Of a stretch of 64,000 nucleotides of DNA, positions 9,049 through 18,094 are shown one piece after another. The translations under genes were made by a program, and so were the position numbers. This DNA is from Chloroflexota bacterium (lineage in GTDB: Bacteria > Chloroflexota > UBA11872 > UBA12225). Positions within the stretch are counted from its first letter, which is position 1. Each line of letters opens with the position of its first letter. The DNA is taken from NCBI GenBank assembly GCA_030447525.1, contig JAUJOR010000001.1, positions 549,466-613,465 on the forward strand. The letters run 5' to 3'. The notes under the pieces were generated by a model that saw only the letters and a list, made by a program, of their open reading frames with translations, searched no databases and was not told where the DNA came from.

Positions 9049-10071
9049 ATGGCGCCGCGCTACCGCGTTAGCCAGGAAAAACTGACCTTCACCCTCGTGG
9101 ACGAGGCGCTGCCGGCGCGGGCCCGTATTGCCCCAGCCGAGGGCAACAACGTGTTCCAGTTCCAGGTGACGCCACCCGGCGCCGGGCAGCCGGTGGACGT
9201 ATTGCTGGGCCCCACGGGTCGGGGCGGGCTCGGCCCCAGCGGCTACTCCGCCGGCAATCCTATACTGTTCCCCTTCCCCAACCGGGTGCGGGGGGGGACG
9301 TTCACCTTCGAGGGGCAGGAGTACAGGATGGCGATCAACGAAACGGCACGCGGGAACCACATCCACGGGCTGGTATCGAAGCTCCCCTGGACAGTGGAGG
9401 AGGCCGGGGCCGATCCCCAGCGGGGCGCCTGGCAGCGGGCCTCTATCGTCCTGCAAGACGCCCCGCAGGTGGCAGGGCAATACCCCTTTCCCTGCCGGCT
9501 GACCGTGACGACCCGTCTTCATGAAGGCGTCTTGATCCAGGAGATCTCCGTCCTGAATTGCGGTGCCGGGCGCCTGCCGATGGGCTTTGGCACCCATCCC
9601 TGGTTCCCGGCCACGCTGGCCGGTGGGGAGCGCGCGGCTACCGAGGTGCGTGTCCCCGGCAACCGCTACTGGCGCCTGGAGAATCTCGTCCCCACCGGCG
9701 AGACCCTCCCCGTCGAGCGCGAGGCGGCGAAGTTCGACCTGCGCACCTGGCGCGCCCTGGACGGCAACTCCTATGACGACGTCTTCACCGACCTGCTACG
9801 CCGGCCGGACGGCTGGAGCGAGGCGGGCGTTCGCTACCCCAACGCCGGCTTACAGCTCCTCGTGGAGGCCAGCCCGGAGTTCCGGGAGTGGGTGATCTTT
9901 GCCCCCACTGAGCGGCCGGTGGTATGCCTGGAGCCGTACACCGGGACGACCAACGCCGTGAATCTGCAGGCCCAGGAGATCGATGCCGGGCTGGTGGTGC
10001 TGGAGCCGGGGGCGACGTGGTCGGGGACAATTCGCACGTCGCTACGCCCCCTCATCCAAGGCGAGCCCTGA
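9049..10071 (+). CDS. aldose 1-epimerase (galactose mutarotase) family protein
   Basis: Interconverts alpha and beta anomers of aldoses, or a related hexose epimerisation, in the cytoplasm. It is 340 residues, the family length. Visible family features are PFPNRVRGGTFTFEGQEY, the His-containing GNHIHGLVSKLPW (catalytic/substrate-binding His), a second region MGFGTHPWF, and the C-terminal acidic CLEPYTG, where the Glu serves as catalytic base. The ATG follows a weak GGAGCAAAGG site. Its position after the glycosidase and oxidoreductase suggests a role in sugar uptake or catabolism. Confidence 0.88.
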   Translation: MAPRYRVSQEKLTFTLVDEALPARARIAPAEGNNVFQFQVTPPGAGQPVDVLLGPTGRGGLGPSGYSAGNPILFPFPNRVRGGTFTFEGQEYRMAINETARGNHIHGLVSKLPWTVEEAGADPQRGAWQRASIVLQDAPQVAGQYPFPCRLTVTTRLHEGVLIQEISVLNCGAGRLPMGFGTHPWFPATLAGGERAATEVRVPGNRYWRLENLVPTGETLPVEREAAKFDLRTWRALDGNSYDDVFTDLLRRPDGWSEAGVRYPNAGLQLLVEASPEFREWVIFAPTERPVVCLEPYTGTTNAVNLQAQEIDAGLVVLEPGATWSGTIRTSLRPLIQGEP

Positions 10072-10144
10072 CCTAAACCAAAGCGAAGCTGTGACTCACA
10101 GAGCCGATAGGGAGTGCGGTTTTGGGTCTGATCATGGAACTGGT

Positions 10145-11479
10145 TTAGGGACCGGTAAAGGTGATCCGGTAGATGGCCCCGGCTCGGTCGTCGGAGACGT
10201 AGAGCGCCCCGTCCGGCCCATCCTCTATGTCCACCGGCCGGCCCCAGGCCTCCTGCGGACGCCCCGTCATCCACCCGGTGACGAAGTCCTGGGCCGGCTG
10301 AGGGACGTTATCGGCGAAGGGGATGCGGCTCACTTTGTAGCCCACGCCCCGGCTGTGATTCCATGAGCCGTGCTCGGCGACAAAGGCGCTCCCGGCCATG
10401 TCACTGGGGAGGGCGCCCTGGGGGCTGAAGGTCACTCCCAGGGGGGCCGTATGGGCCGGCAAGCCGTAGTACGGCGTGAGCCCGCCACAGCCGGGGTTCC
10501 GCGCCGGGACGCGGGCGTCCACCGCCCACGACCCGTTGTTCCAGAAGCAGTAGGGCCAGCCGTAGTCTGCCCCGTCGGCGATGGCCGTGACCGGCTCCGG
10601 GGGGACGTCGTCCCCCAGGTGGTCACGCTCGTTCGTCGCCCCCCACAACTCCCCGGTCACCGGGTTGATGGTCAGGTCGACGACGTTGCGCAGGCCGCGG
10701 GCGAACTCCCGCCCCCCGCCCTGGGGCGTGAACTGCCACACCGTTCCCCGCCGGGCGTCGGGCTCGACGCAGACGTTGCAGCTGGAGCCAAAGGCGACGT
10801 AGAAGGCCCCTGTGGCGTCGAACGTCAAGGGGCGGTAATGGTGTGGGGCGCACCCAGACTGAGGCAAGCCGTCTACCACGACCTCGGCCGGGCCAAACGT
10901 CTCGCCCCCATTGTGACGAAAGCGCTCTACCTTGGTGCTTTGTGCCACGTACAGATAGCCGTCACGGAAGGCCATGCCGTAGGGGCACTGCAGCCCGGCC
11001 AGGATGGTGCGCTGGCTCTCGGCGACGGCGTCTCCGTCGGCATCCCGTACCCCCGTAATGCGCCCTGCACCGGGCTGGCTGATCAGGAGCTCGCCCCAGG
11101 GGGCGGTGGTGAGTGAGCGGGCCCCAGGCGCCAGGGCGTATACCGAGATAGCGAAGCCCTCAGGGACCCGGAGCTGCCGGTCCTGGCTGAAGACCCCCTG
11201 CCGGAAGGCCCCAGGTACTTGCAGGGTAGTGGACGCCATGGCCCGGGGGCGGGCGGCGGGGGCCTGGGGGGCCTCAGCGACCGCAGGGGCCTGGGAAGGG
11301 GGGGCGGTTTGAGCCACCGGGCGCGTCCCCTGGCTGCCGGCGGCGGGTGCGGCCCCCGGGGCGGCGCTGCCCGGCGCTCCCGGGGAGGCCGCCTCCGGGG
11401 CGGCCTGGCCGCTGCCGCAGGCAAGCAAGAGGGTGGTCAAGGCGCCGAGGCTCAGGGCGCGTGCAAGGTGCCTGCTCAT
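10145..11479 (-). CDS. PQQ-type sugar (glucose/sorbosone) dehydrogenase, lipoprotein
   Basis: Beta-propeller dehydrogenase of the soluble glucose/sorbosone dehydrogenase type, 444 residues, oxidising aldoses or related compounds outside the membrane. The first 21 residues end in a lipobox LLLACG, followed by about 65 residues of low-complexity A/P/G linker, so it is a surface lipoprotein on a tether. The propeller begins near [11 protein letters not shown]; catalytic and cofactor features include [11 protein letters not shown] and [16 protein letters not shown]. The open frame runs to 11929, but that extension is the shadow of queF; ATG 11479 begins the signal sequence. The start lies only 30 bp from the divergent queF start, so the promoters overlap. 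PQQ dependence is a family-level inference. Confidence 0.85.
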   Translation of the reverse strand: MSRHLARALSLGALTTLLLACGSGQAAPEAASPGAPGSAAPGAAPAAGSQGTRPVAQTAPPSQAPAVAEAPQAPAARPRAMASTTLQVPGAFRQGVFSQDRQLRVPEGFAISVYALAPGARSLTTAPWGELLISQPGAGRITGVRDADGDAVAESQRTILAGLQCPYGMAFRDGYLYVAQSTKVERFRHNGGETFGPAEVVVDGLPQSGCAPHHYRPLTFDATGAFYVAFGSSCNVCVEPDARRGTVWQFTPQGGGREFARGLRNVVDLTINPVTGELWGATNERDHLGDDVPPEPVTAIADGADYGWPYCFWNNGSWAVDARVPARNPGCGGLTPYYGLPAHTAPLGVTFSPQGALPSDMAGSAFVAEHGSWNHSRGVGYKVSRIPFADNVPQPAQDFVTGWMTGRPQEAWGRPVDIEDGPDGALYVSDDRAGAIYRITFTGP

Positions 11480-11497
11480 TCGCAACTTAAGTTCCTC

Positions 11498-11509
11498 TAC
11501 ACTTTCAGT
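11498..11509 (+). promoter_or_regulatory. -10 box for leaderless queF
   Basis: TACACT at 11498-11503 is followed by 6 nt and ATG 11510, in the 30-bp gap shared with the divergent dehydrogenase. Confidence 0.45.
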
Positions 11510-11863
11510 ATGCCCACCCGGCCAAGTAAGCACCTGGATACCTTTTCCAATCCTCACCCGGAGCGGGACTACGAGGTGGAGTTCACCTGTCCGGAGTTCA
11601 CCTGCGTCTGCCCCATGACCGGCCAGCCGGACTTTGCCACCTTTACCATCATGTACGTTCCGGACGCCCGCTGCGTTGAGCTCAAGTCCCTCAAGCTTTA
11701 CCTCTGGTCGTTCCGCGCCGAGGGGCACTTCCACGAGGACGTGACGAACATCATCCTGAACGACATTATCGCCGCCGTGGATCCGCGCCGTATCACCATC
11801 GAAGGGGTGTTTAACGTGCGGGGGGGCATCCGCACCGTCGTCCGCGCCTCGCACGCCAGGTAG
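11510..11863 (+). CDS. queF: NADPH-dependent 7-cyano-7-deazaguanine reductase (short type)
   Basis: Reduces the nitrile preQ0 to the amine preQ1, the penultimate step before tRNA queuosine insertion. It is 117 residues, matching the short unimodular QueF class. The catalytic motif is complete: C34 in CPMTGQPDF with D41, then the NADPH-binding ELKSLKLY and the [10 protein letters not shown] region. Translation starts at ATG 11510, since the upstream extension of the open frame lies inside the opposite dehydrogenase gene. No queCDE neighbours are in the window, so the gene is apparently isolated. Confidence 0.96.
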   Translation: MPTRPSKHLDTFSNPHPERDYEVEFTCPEFTCVCPMTGQPDFATFTIMYVPDARCVELKSLKLYLWSFRAEGHFHEDVTNIILNDIIAAVDPRRITIEGVFNVRGGIRTVVRASHAR

Positions 11864-11934
11864 CGCTGGGCGCCGCGGGCTGAAGACCCCGATGGCTGAA
11901 CGAAGCTGCGCCGGCACCACCCGCGTCACGCCCC

Positions 11935-13038
11935 TCAGGACCTGGAAGTAAGGATGGCGCCCCGGGGGGCGTCGTCAAAGTGGGTGGCCAGCCGTCGCCC
12001 CACCTCGTGGCGGTGACGCAGCCACCACTCCAGGCCGGCGATGTCCTTCATCGCCAGGTGGTCGGTACGGGCGCTGCCTTTACGGTAGTGCTCCTCGTAG
12101 ACCCACAGGCTGTGCACCCGGTACGCCCAGTAGAGTTCTGGCATGGCCAGGCACTCGTCGCGGGTGAGGGGGGCATGGGCAAGGTAGCCGTGGAGGAAGG
12201 CCCGCAGCCGTTCCTCCGCCTGTGGGTCTTCCTGCGTCGCCTGTAGGGAGACGTCCAGGGTGCGGATGATCTCCAATGCCCGCGGACCCACCGACGCCAG
12301 CTCCCAGTCGATGACCCCCGTGACGCGCCCGTCCGGGCCGAAGAACAGGTTGCCTTCGTGGTAGTCTCCGTGCAGCATCTGCGAGGGGAGGTCGGCAAAG
12401 GCGCTCAGGGGAGGCACGCCGGCGGCGAGCAGGGTGCGCCGGTAGGCGAAGCTGGCCAGGGCGTGCTGGTCGAACGGATCAGGGGAGGGGAAGCGAAGGA
12501 TGGCCGCTTCGTACTCTGCCATCTCCTGCCCGGCCCGGGTGGAGTCCCAGAGGAGCTTGGCCGGGTAGCGGGCGCCCTCCGGGGCCGGAAAACGGGAGAG
12601 GGCTTCGTGGATGCGCCCCAGCGTCCGCCCCATCTCCCCGGCGTGCCCCGTGGTAAGCTCCGCGGCCGGTATCTGTTGGTCCTGGAGTAGGGGGAAGACG
12701 GCCCACAGGCGACCCCCGACGCGCCGATAGCTCTGGCCACCGGGAGCCGACAGCGGGGCCGGCACCGGCAGCCCGCACCCGGCGGCGTAGGCGATCACCC
12801 GGTGCTCGCGCGCCACCGGCTCGGTCTCGACGTAACGGTAGCCCTTGAGAAAGTAGCCCCCGCCGGCCGTCACGGCGACGAGGTTCTGATTCAGCATTCC
12901 CCCAGGAGCGGGGTTGACTTCTAAGGGGCTGCCCAGGTCGTAGCGACGCAGCAGCTCGTCTGCCACCCGCACAGCGGCCGGCGGGAGGATCTCCCCTCGC
13001 AGATACAGGTCAGACGGACGGGAAGCGCCGGAGTCCAT
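11935..13038 (-). CDS. aminoglycoside-phosphotransferase-fold kinase (substrate unknown)
   Basis: APH/ChoK-like kinase of 367 residues. The N-lobe contains NQNLVAVTAGGGYFLKGYR (ATP-binding Lys) and the catalytic loop reads LHGDYHEGNLFF, followed by the DFG-equivalent GVIDWELASVGPR. These are intact, so phosphotransfer to a small hydroxyl or amino substrate is likely. Relatives include homoserine kinase type II and phosphotransferases of unknown substrate; resistance to aminoglycosides should not be assumed. It is divergent from metG, with about 150 bp between the starts. Confidence 0.85.
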   Translation of the reverse strand: MDSGASRPSDLYLRGEILPPAAVRVADELLRRYDLGSPLEVNPAPGGMLNQNLVAVTAGGGYFLKGYRYVETEPVAREHRVIAYAAGCGLPVPAPLSAPGGQSYRRVGGRLWAVFPLLQDQQIPAAELTTGHAGEMGRTLGRIHEALSRFPAPEGARYPAKLLWDSTRAGQEMAEYEAAILRFPSPDPFDQHALASFAYRRTLLAAGVPPLSAFADLPSQMLHGDYHEGNLFFGPDGRVTGVIDWELASVGPRALEIIRTLDVSLQATQEDPQAEERLRAFLHGYLAHAPLTRDECLAMPELYWAYRVHSLWVYEEHYRKGSARTDHLAMKDIAGLEWWLRHRHEVGRRLATHFDDAPRGAILTSRS

Positions 13039-13092
13039 CGCTGAGGGGTGGGGCCTATGTGAAGGCTATGCTGTATACGTACGCTTCCCAAC

Positions 13093-13195
13093 GCGGGGAT
13101 GATGACCGCAGCCGCCGGTGGAGCAGACAGGTCGGAGCGTGCGCGGCGCGGCGCGGGGATGACGACCGCACCTGGAGAGAGCGGGGATTGTGACC
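13093..13195. repeat. three copies of a GCGGGGAT repeat ahead of metG
   Basis: GCGGGGATGATGACCGCA (13093), GCGGGGATGACGACCGCA (13153) and GCGGGGATTGTGACC (13181) are near copies. The metG GTG start lies inside the third. Confidence 0.6.
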
Positions 13196-14764
13196 AACGT
13201 CTATATCACCACGGCCATCGACTACCCCAATGGACCGCCGCATATCGGCCACTCCTTGGAGAAGATCGCCGCCGACGTCGTGGCGCGATACCACCGCCTG
13301 CGGGGAGACAATACCTTCTTCTGCATGGGCCTGGATGAGAACAGCCAGAATGTGATCGCTGCCGCCGAAGCCAGCGGCGTCTCGGCGCGGGTGTGGGTCG
13401 ACCGTATGGACGAGGCCTTCCGCCTGGCCTGGCGCAAGGTGGAGTGCTCCTACGACCGTTTTATCCGCACGACTGAGCCGGCCCATTTCCGCGCCTCCCA
13501 GGAGCTGTTCCGCCGCGCCCAGGCCGCCGGGGACATCTACAAGGGCAACTATTCCGGGTACTACTGCCCCAACTGCAACACGTTTTACACCGCCGAAGAG
13601 CTAACTCCCCATGGCACCTGCCCTAACCACCCCACGGTCAAGCCGGACTGGCTGGAGGAGGAGAACTATTTTTTTGCCCTCTCCCGCTACACCGAGCGCC
13701 TCACGCGCCACGTCGAGGCGCACCCGGACTTCATCGTCCCTGCCACCTGGCGTGCCGAGATCTTGTCTACCCTCCGCTCGGGGCTGCGTGACTTTTCCGT
13801 GTCCCGGCCGGTGCGGAACCAGAAGCTGGTGGAGGGGCAACCCTGGGGTGTCCCCGTCCCGGATGACCCGGAGCACGTCATCTACGTCTGGTTCGATGCC
13901 TTGACCAACTACCTCACGGCGGCCGGCTTCCCCGACGAGCCGGGGCGATTCCAGGACACCTGGCCGGCCGACGCCCACGTCATCGGTAAGGACATCACCC
14001 GCTTTCACTGTCTCTACTGGCCGGCGATGCTCCTCTCGGCCGGCCTGCCCCTCCCTCGCAGCGTGGCCGTCCATGGCTTCATGACCCTCGAGGGGCAGCG
14101 CATCTCCAAGACCACCGGCAACACCATCGATCCGGTGGAGCTCGTGGACGCCTATGGTGCCGATGCCCTGCGTTTTTATCTCATGAGGGACATCTCCTTT
14201 GAGCGTGACGGCGACTTTACCCGTGCCAACCTGATCCAGCGCTATAACGCCGACCTGGCCAACGACCTGGGGAATCTCCTTAACCGCACCGTGAGCATGA
14301 TCTCCCGCTACTTTGAAGGGACGGTCCCGGCCCCTGCGGGGGAGCTTACCGGCCCTGACGCCGACGTGCAGCGCCTCGCCGGCGCCGCCGGTCGGCTGAC
14401 GGCGGCCGGGCTGGAGCGCTGGGACTTCGACGCGGCGCTCGACGGGGCGTGGCAGCTCGTCCGGCGGGCCAACCAATACATCGACGAGAACGAGCCCTGG
14501 AGGCTGGCCCGCGACCCGGCCCTCCGGCCGCGCCTGGCCACGGTGATGTATCACGCCGCCGAGGCCCTGCGGCTCCTGGGGATCTATCTCACCCCCTTCA
14601 TCCCCACGGCGGCCGGCCAGCTACGAGCGCAGCTCGGTCTGCCCCCACTGGCACCCGGCGCCTGGCGCCCCGAGGGGGGCGAGACAGCCTGGGGCGGGCT
14701 GGCGCCGGGGACGCGGGTTGAGCGCGCCCGACCGATCTTTCCCCGGATCGAAGTCCCCGGCTAA
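13190..14764 (+). CDS. metG: methionyl-tRNA synthetase
   Basis: Class Ia synthetase charging tRNA-Met, 524 residues, cytosolic. The HIGH motif is at residues 18-21 (PPHIGHS). The KMSKS loop reads R304-I-S-K-T308. A zinc knuckle is seen as CPNC ... GTCPNH, that is CCC plus His. The C-terminal anticodon-binding domain includes NRTVSMISRYFEG and IDENEPWRLARDP. There is no C-terminal tRNA-binding EMAP domain, as in the short form. Start is GTG 13190, preceded by GGAGAGAGCGGGGATT. It is followed 15 bp later by the GT87-like gene. Confidence 0.97.
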   Translation: MTNVYITTAIDYPNGPPHIGHSLEKIAADVVARYHRLRGDNTFFCMGLDENSQNVIAAAEASGVSARVWVDRMDEAFRLAWRKVECSYDRFIRTTEPAHFRASQELFRRAQAAGDIYKGNYSGYYCPNCNTFYTAEELTPHGTCPNHPTVKPDWLEEENYFFALSRYTERLTRHVEAHPDFIVPATWRAEILSTLRSGLRDFSVSRPVRNQKLVEGQPWGVPVPDDPEHVIYVWFDALTNYLTAAGFPDEPGRFQDTWPADAHVIGKDITRFHCLYWPAMLLSAGLPLPRSVAVHGFMTLEGQRISKTTGNTIDPVELVDAYGADALRFYLMRDISFERDGDFTRANLIQRYNADLANDLGNLLNRTVSMISRYFEGTVPAPAGELTGPDADVQRLAGAAGRLTAAGLERWDFDAALDGAWQLVRRANQYIDENEPWRLARDPALRPRLATVMYHAAEALRLLGIYLTPFIPTAAGQLRAQLGLPPLAPGAWRPEGGETAWGGLAPGTRVERARPIFPRIEVPG

Positions 14765-14778
14765 GGTCGACGCCACTG

Positions 14779-16584
14779 ATGGTGACTCGGGGCCCGCGCC
14801 CGAGGCTGTCTCCCACCATGGAGCTAACCCTGGCGGCGGCCGCCCCTGCCGGCGCCGGGCTCCTCCTGGGGCTTCTCGCCGGTGATGGCAGGCTTAACGC
14901 CGCGGCCCTCCTGGCCGGCCTCTGCGCCGCGGCGCTGACGGCCATCTGTGGATGGATGGCCGCCGGGTGTTGCGCTCGCGCCGGTCGCCTCCCGGGGGCG
15001 GCCTGGGGCCTGGGGTGCGCCCCACTCTTTCCCTGGGTGGCCGGCTGGCCGCTGGTGTGGCAGGCGGGGGTCGATCCGGCCGCCCGCGCGCAGCTCCTCG
15101 GGGCGCGTGGGGTGGTGGTCGCGTATCTCGCCGCTTGGACGGTTGCCGGAATGGCCGCCCTGGCCCTATGGCTCCATACCGTCCCGCCCGCGGCCCCCGA
15201 TGCCCCCGGGGCGCCGCGCCGTGCGCCAGCCGGTGGCGTTGCCCCCGGGGGGCCGCCCGCCCGTCTGGGGTGGCTGGCGGTCCCTCTGCTGGCCCTGGCC
15301 GCCGTGGCCTACTGGAATGGGGCCATCCTCGACCCCCTGCAGTATCGGGGCTTCCCAGACTACGTCACCCAGCTGGGGGGCGCCCGCCGGCTGCTCGCCG
15401 GCCAGCTCCCCTATGACCCGCAGCTCCGCGTCTGGGCAGACGTGAACCTCCCGCCGGTGACCTTGCTGTTCCTGTTCGCCCCGTTTACGGCCTTTTCCGA
15501 GCTGGGGGGCAAGCTGGCCTACTTCCTGGTCAACCACCTGGCCTTAGCCGCCGGGCTGGCGATCTTGCTGCACGCCGCGCGCCCGTCCCCCCCGCCCGAA
15601 CCCGCCTGCAACTCAACGCCCATCCCGCCGCCTGCCCCGGCGCGGACAAAGAGCCCGCTCCTGTGGGTCAGCGGCGTGGTGGCCCTGGCATTGACGTTCG
15701 AGCCGTGGCACGACTCCCTGCGCCTGGGCCAGCAGAACGGGATCGTCTTCTTCTGCCTAGCCGTCTCCCTGGCGGCGCTCCTCGCCGGGCGGGACGTCCT
15801 CGCCGGCGTCGCGCTGGCCGCTGCCTTGATCGGCAAGCCGTCCTCGGCCCTCCTCGGCTTCTACTTCTTGGCGGCGCGACGCCGGCGGGCCGTGGTCGCC
15901 TGCGCCGTCGGGGGGTTGCTGGCCTGCCTCATGGCGCTCCCCTGGACGGGTTGGGAGCCCTGGCGCTACTACCTCCTGGAAAAGGCCCCCCAGATCCTGG
16001 CCGGCACCCCTCAGCAATCCAACGTCGCCTTGCTGGCCCTGCACGCCCGGCTGTTCCTGCCACCGGAGGCCCTCTCCAGCTTCGACGCCATGCCTTACCT
16101 GCCCATTGCCCAGACCCTCACCCGTGTGGCGCAGCTCCTGGGCGCCCTGGCCCTGTGGCGCATCATCGACTGTGGGGCGGGACGCCCGTCGCTTGCGGGC
16201 CGGCTGGGGAGGCACGTGGAGTTCGCCATCGCCCTGGTGCTCTCCCTCTCCCTGGTCGGCCATGCCTGGCAAAGCTACGTCACATGGCTCATCCTGGCCC
16301 TGGTCCCCCTGGCCGATCCTCGCCTGTGGGCCCCGCTTTCCCCAGTCGTCGCTCGCTGGGTGGCCGCGCTGGCAGTGACCGGCTATGCCGCCATCGCCCT
16401 CAACGACGTCTCGCTGTACAAGGTGATCGGCAGCGCCAGCCCGGCGGCGACTGTCTTCGCCTCCCTGCCCAACGTGCTGCTCCCCGTCCTGGCGTACGTC
16501 CTTGCCCTCCTGCGAGGGGCCTACGGCGAGGGAGCAGGCGCCACCGGCGGTCCCCTGGCCGGCCATGCCATGGCCGGGGAGTAG
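14779..16584 (+). CDS. GT87-like membrane glycosyltransferase (DUF2029)
   Basis: Polytopic protein of about 600 residues with roughly 11-13 hydrophobic segments. It has the pattern of polyprenol-phosphate-mannose-dependent transferases: a periplasmic stretch with DYVTQLGGARRLLAGQLPY, then the conserved LRLGQQNGIVFF segment and ALIGKPSSALLGFYFL. It likely adds a sugar to a lipid- or wall-linked acceptor on the outer face of the membrane. The start could be ATG 14779 or ATG 14818 (MELTLAAAA); neither has a strong Shine-Dalgarno. It is probably cotranscribed with metG but functionally unrelated. Donor and acceptor are unknown. Confidence 0.75.
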   Translation: MVTRGPRPRLSPTMELTLAAAAPAGAGLLLGLLAGDGRLNAAALLAGLCAAALTAICGWMAAGCCARAGRLPGAAWGLGCAPLFPWVAGWPLVWQAGVDPAARAQLLGARGVVVAYLAAWTVAGMAALALWLHTVPPAAPDAPGAPRRAPAGGVAPGGPPARLGWLAVPLLALAAVAYWNGAILDPLQYRGFPDYVTQLGGARRLLAGQLPYDPQLRVWADVNLPPVTLLFLFAPFTAFSELGGKLAYFLVNHLALAAGLAILLHAARPSPPPEPACNSTPIPPPAPARTKSPLLWVSGVVALALTFEPWHDSLRLGQQNGIVFFCLAVSLAALLAGRDVLAGVALAAALIGKPSSALLGFYFLAARRRRAVVACAVGGLLACLMALPWTGWEPWRYYLLEKAPQILAGTPQQSNVALLALHARLFLPPEALSSFDAMPYLPIAQTLTRVAQLLGALALWRIIDCGAGRPSLAGRLGRHVEFAIALVLSLSLVGHAWQSYVTWLILALVPLADPRLWAPLSPVVARWVAALAVTGYAAIALNDVSLYKVIGSASPAATVFASLPNVLLPVLAYVLALLRGAYGEGAGATGGPLAGHAMAGE

Positions 16585-16711
16585 GCGCCGCAGCCTCCCC
16601 CCGCGCCCTGGCGTTCGCCCCTGGGTGCCACGTGGTAGGCTTGTGGGTGCCGAGCGGTCGGGCCCTGCCTTGCCTTCCGCCCCTGAGAACCGTCTGGAGG
16701 GGAGACGCAAC

Positions 16712-18010
16712 GTGACGCCGTACTCACCACCCCGCACGTATGGCCGGCGCAGAGGCGAGCTCCCGGCGCGCCTGCCCCTGGTGCTCGCCTTGCTGGGGGC
16801 CCTGGCCCTGGTGGTGACGTTGCCCCTGGCCGGGGCGTCGCTCCCCGGGATGCGTCGGGCGCAGGCCCTGGTGAACCGCCTGCCCCTACCGTGGAAGGCC
16901 CCTCGGCCAGAGTATGTCCCGGTCCCGGAAACGGCCGCCCCCGCCGCCGTGCTGGCCCAGGTTACGCCCGCGCCGGCGCCCACCGCCACGCCGGCAGCGC
17001 CACCGGCCGGCGCCCCGGTGGCGTTGCCGGACGTAGCCCGGTCCGATGATGCGCCGGCGGCTGTAGCCATCGCCCCCGCGCCGAGCGCCGTTCGCCTGGA
17101 GGGTTTCCGGCACCAGTGGCAGACCTGGAATAACTGTGGCCCGGCAACGATCACCATGGCCACGAGTCACTACGGTCGCCCCGAGACGCAGGTGCAGGCA
17201 GCCGCCTTTGTCAAGCCCAACGCCAACGACAAGAACGTCAGCCCGCAGGAGCTCGTCGCCTTTGTCCGGTCGGTTGGGCTGGAGGCAGACTTCCGGGTGG
17301 CCGGAGACATCGACCGCCTCAAGGTCTTGCTGGCCAACGGCATCCCGGTGGTTGTCGAGACGTGGTTCACGCCGGAGCCAAATGACGGCATGGGCCACTA
17401 CCGGCTGCTGGTGGGGTACGACGACGCCAGCGGGCGGTTTACCGCCTACGATAGCTACGACGGCCCGGGAGTGAACCTGTCCCTCCCCTACGAGCGCTTG
17501 GACGCCGATTGGCGAGTGTTCAACCGGACCTACATCCCCGTCTACGCGTCCGAAAAGGCGTCGCTGGTGGCCGCCATCCTCGCCGCGGACAAGGACGACC
17601 AGGCGATGTGGGAGCGTTCGCTGAGTGTGGCCCAGCAGGAAACGGCCGCCCGCCCCAATGACGCCTTCTCCTGGTTTAACACCGGTGCCAGCCTGCTGGC
17701 CCTGGGCCGGGCGGAGGAGGCCGTGGGGGCCTTTGACCGGTCCCGCTCGCTGCGTCTCCCCTGGAGGATGCTCTGGTACCAGTTCCAGCCTTTCGAGGCG
17801 TACCTGTCCGCCGGGCGCCTGGCCGACGTCCTGACCCTCACGGCATCCAATCTCCAGCAGGCCAGCGACCTGGAAGAGTCTCACTACTACCGTGGGCGGG
17901 CCCTGCAGGCCCAGGGTGAGGCGGCGGCTGCCCGCGGCGCCTATCAGGCGGCCGTACGGAGCAACGCCCGCTTCGCTCCCGCCCATCACGCCCTGGCCAC
18001 GCTCGGCTAG
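16712..18010 (+). CDS. membrane-anchored C39-like cysteine peptidase with repeat domain
   Basis: 432 residues. An N-terminal transmembrane anchor (about residues 20-42) is followed by a Pro/Ala-rich linker. Then comes a papain-like C39_2 domain with C142 (WNNCGPATITMA) and H229 (GMGHYRLLVGYDD), and a C-terminal helical region of TPR-type repeats (NTGASLLALGRAEEAVGAF; YYRGRALQAQGEAAAARGAY). Start is GTG 16712, with a strong GGAGGGGAG site 7 nt ahead; the frame extends further upstream but that part lies inside the glycosyltransferase gene. Likely an extracytoplasmic peptidase or inactive binding homologue. The substrate is unknown. Confidence 0.82.
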   Translation: MTPYSPPRTYGRRRGELPARLPLVLALLGALALVVTLPLAGASLPGMRRAQALVNRLPLPWKAPRPEYVPVPETAAPAAVLAQVTPAPAPTATPAAPPAGAPVALPDVARSDDAPAAVAIAPAPSAVRLEGFRHQWQTWNNCGPATITMATSHYGRPETQVQAAAFVKPNANDKNVSPQELVAFVRSVGLEADFRVAGDIDRLKVLLANGIPVVVETWFTPEPNDGMGHYRLLVGYDDASGRFTAYDSYDGPGVNLSLPYERLDADWRVFNRTYIPVYASEKASLVAAILAADKDDQAMWERSLSVAQQETAARPNDAFSWFNTGASLLALGRAEEAVGAFDRSRSLRLPWRMLWYQFQPFEAYLSAGRLADVLTLTASNLQQASDLEESHYYRGRALQAQGEAAAARGAYQAAVRSNARFAPAHHALATLG

Positions 18011-18094
18011 ATCGCCGGCCGGCGGCCCGTGCCCCCGGGGGGTGCGCGGTGCGTTGAAGGGGCCGGATGCCATGGGGTAGAGTGCCTCCGAGCC

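Noticed and set aside
10145..11929. Long N-terminal extension of the sugar dehydrogenase
   Set aside because: The extension is the antisense of queF, which is a clear gene; the signal peptide begins at 11479.
11935..13038. Antibiotic resistance kinase
   Set aside because: The APH fold is shared by many metabolic kinases and no resistance-gene neighbours exist.
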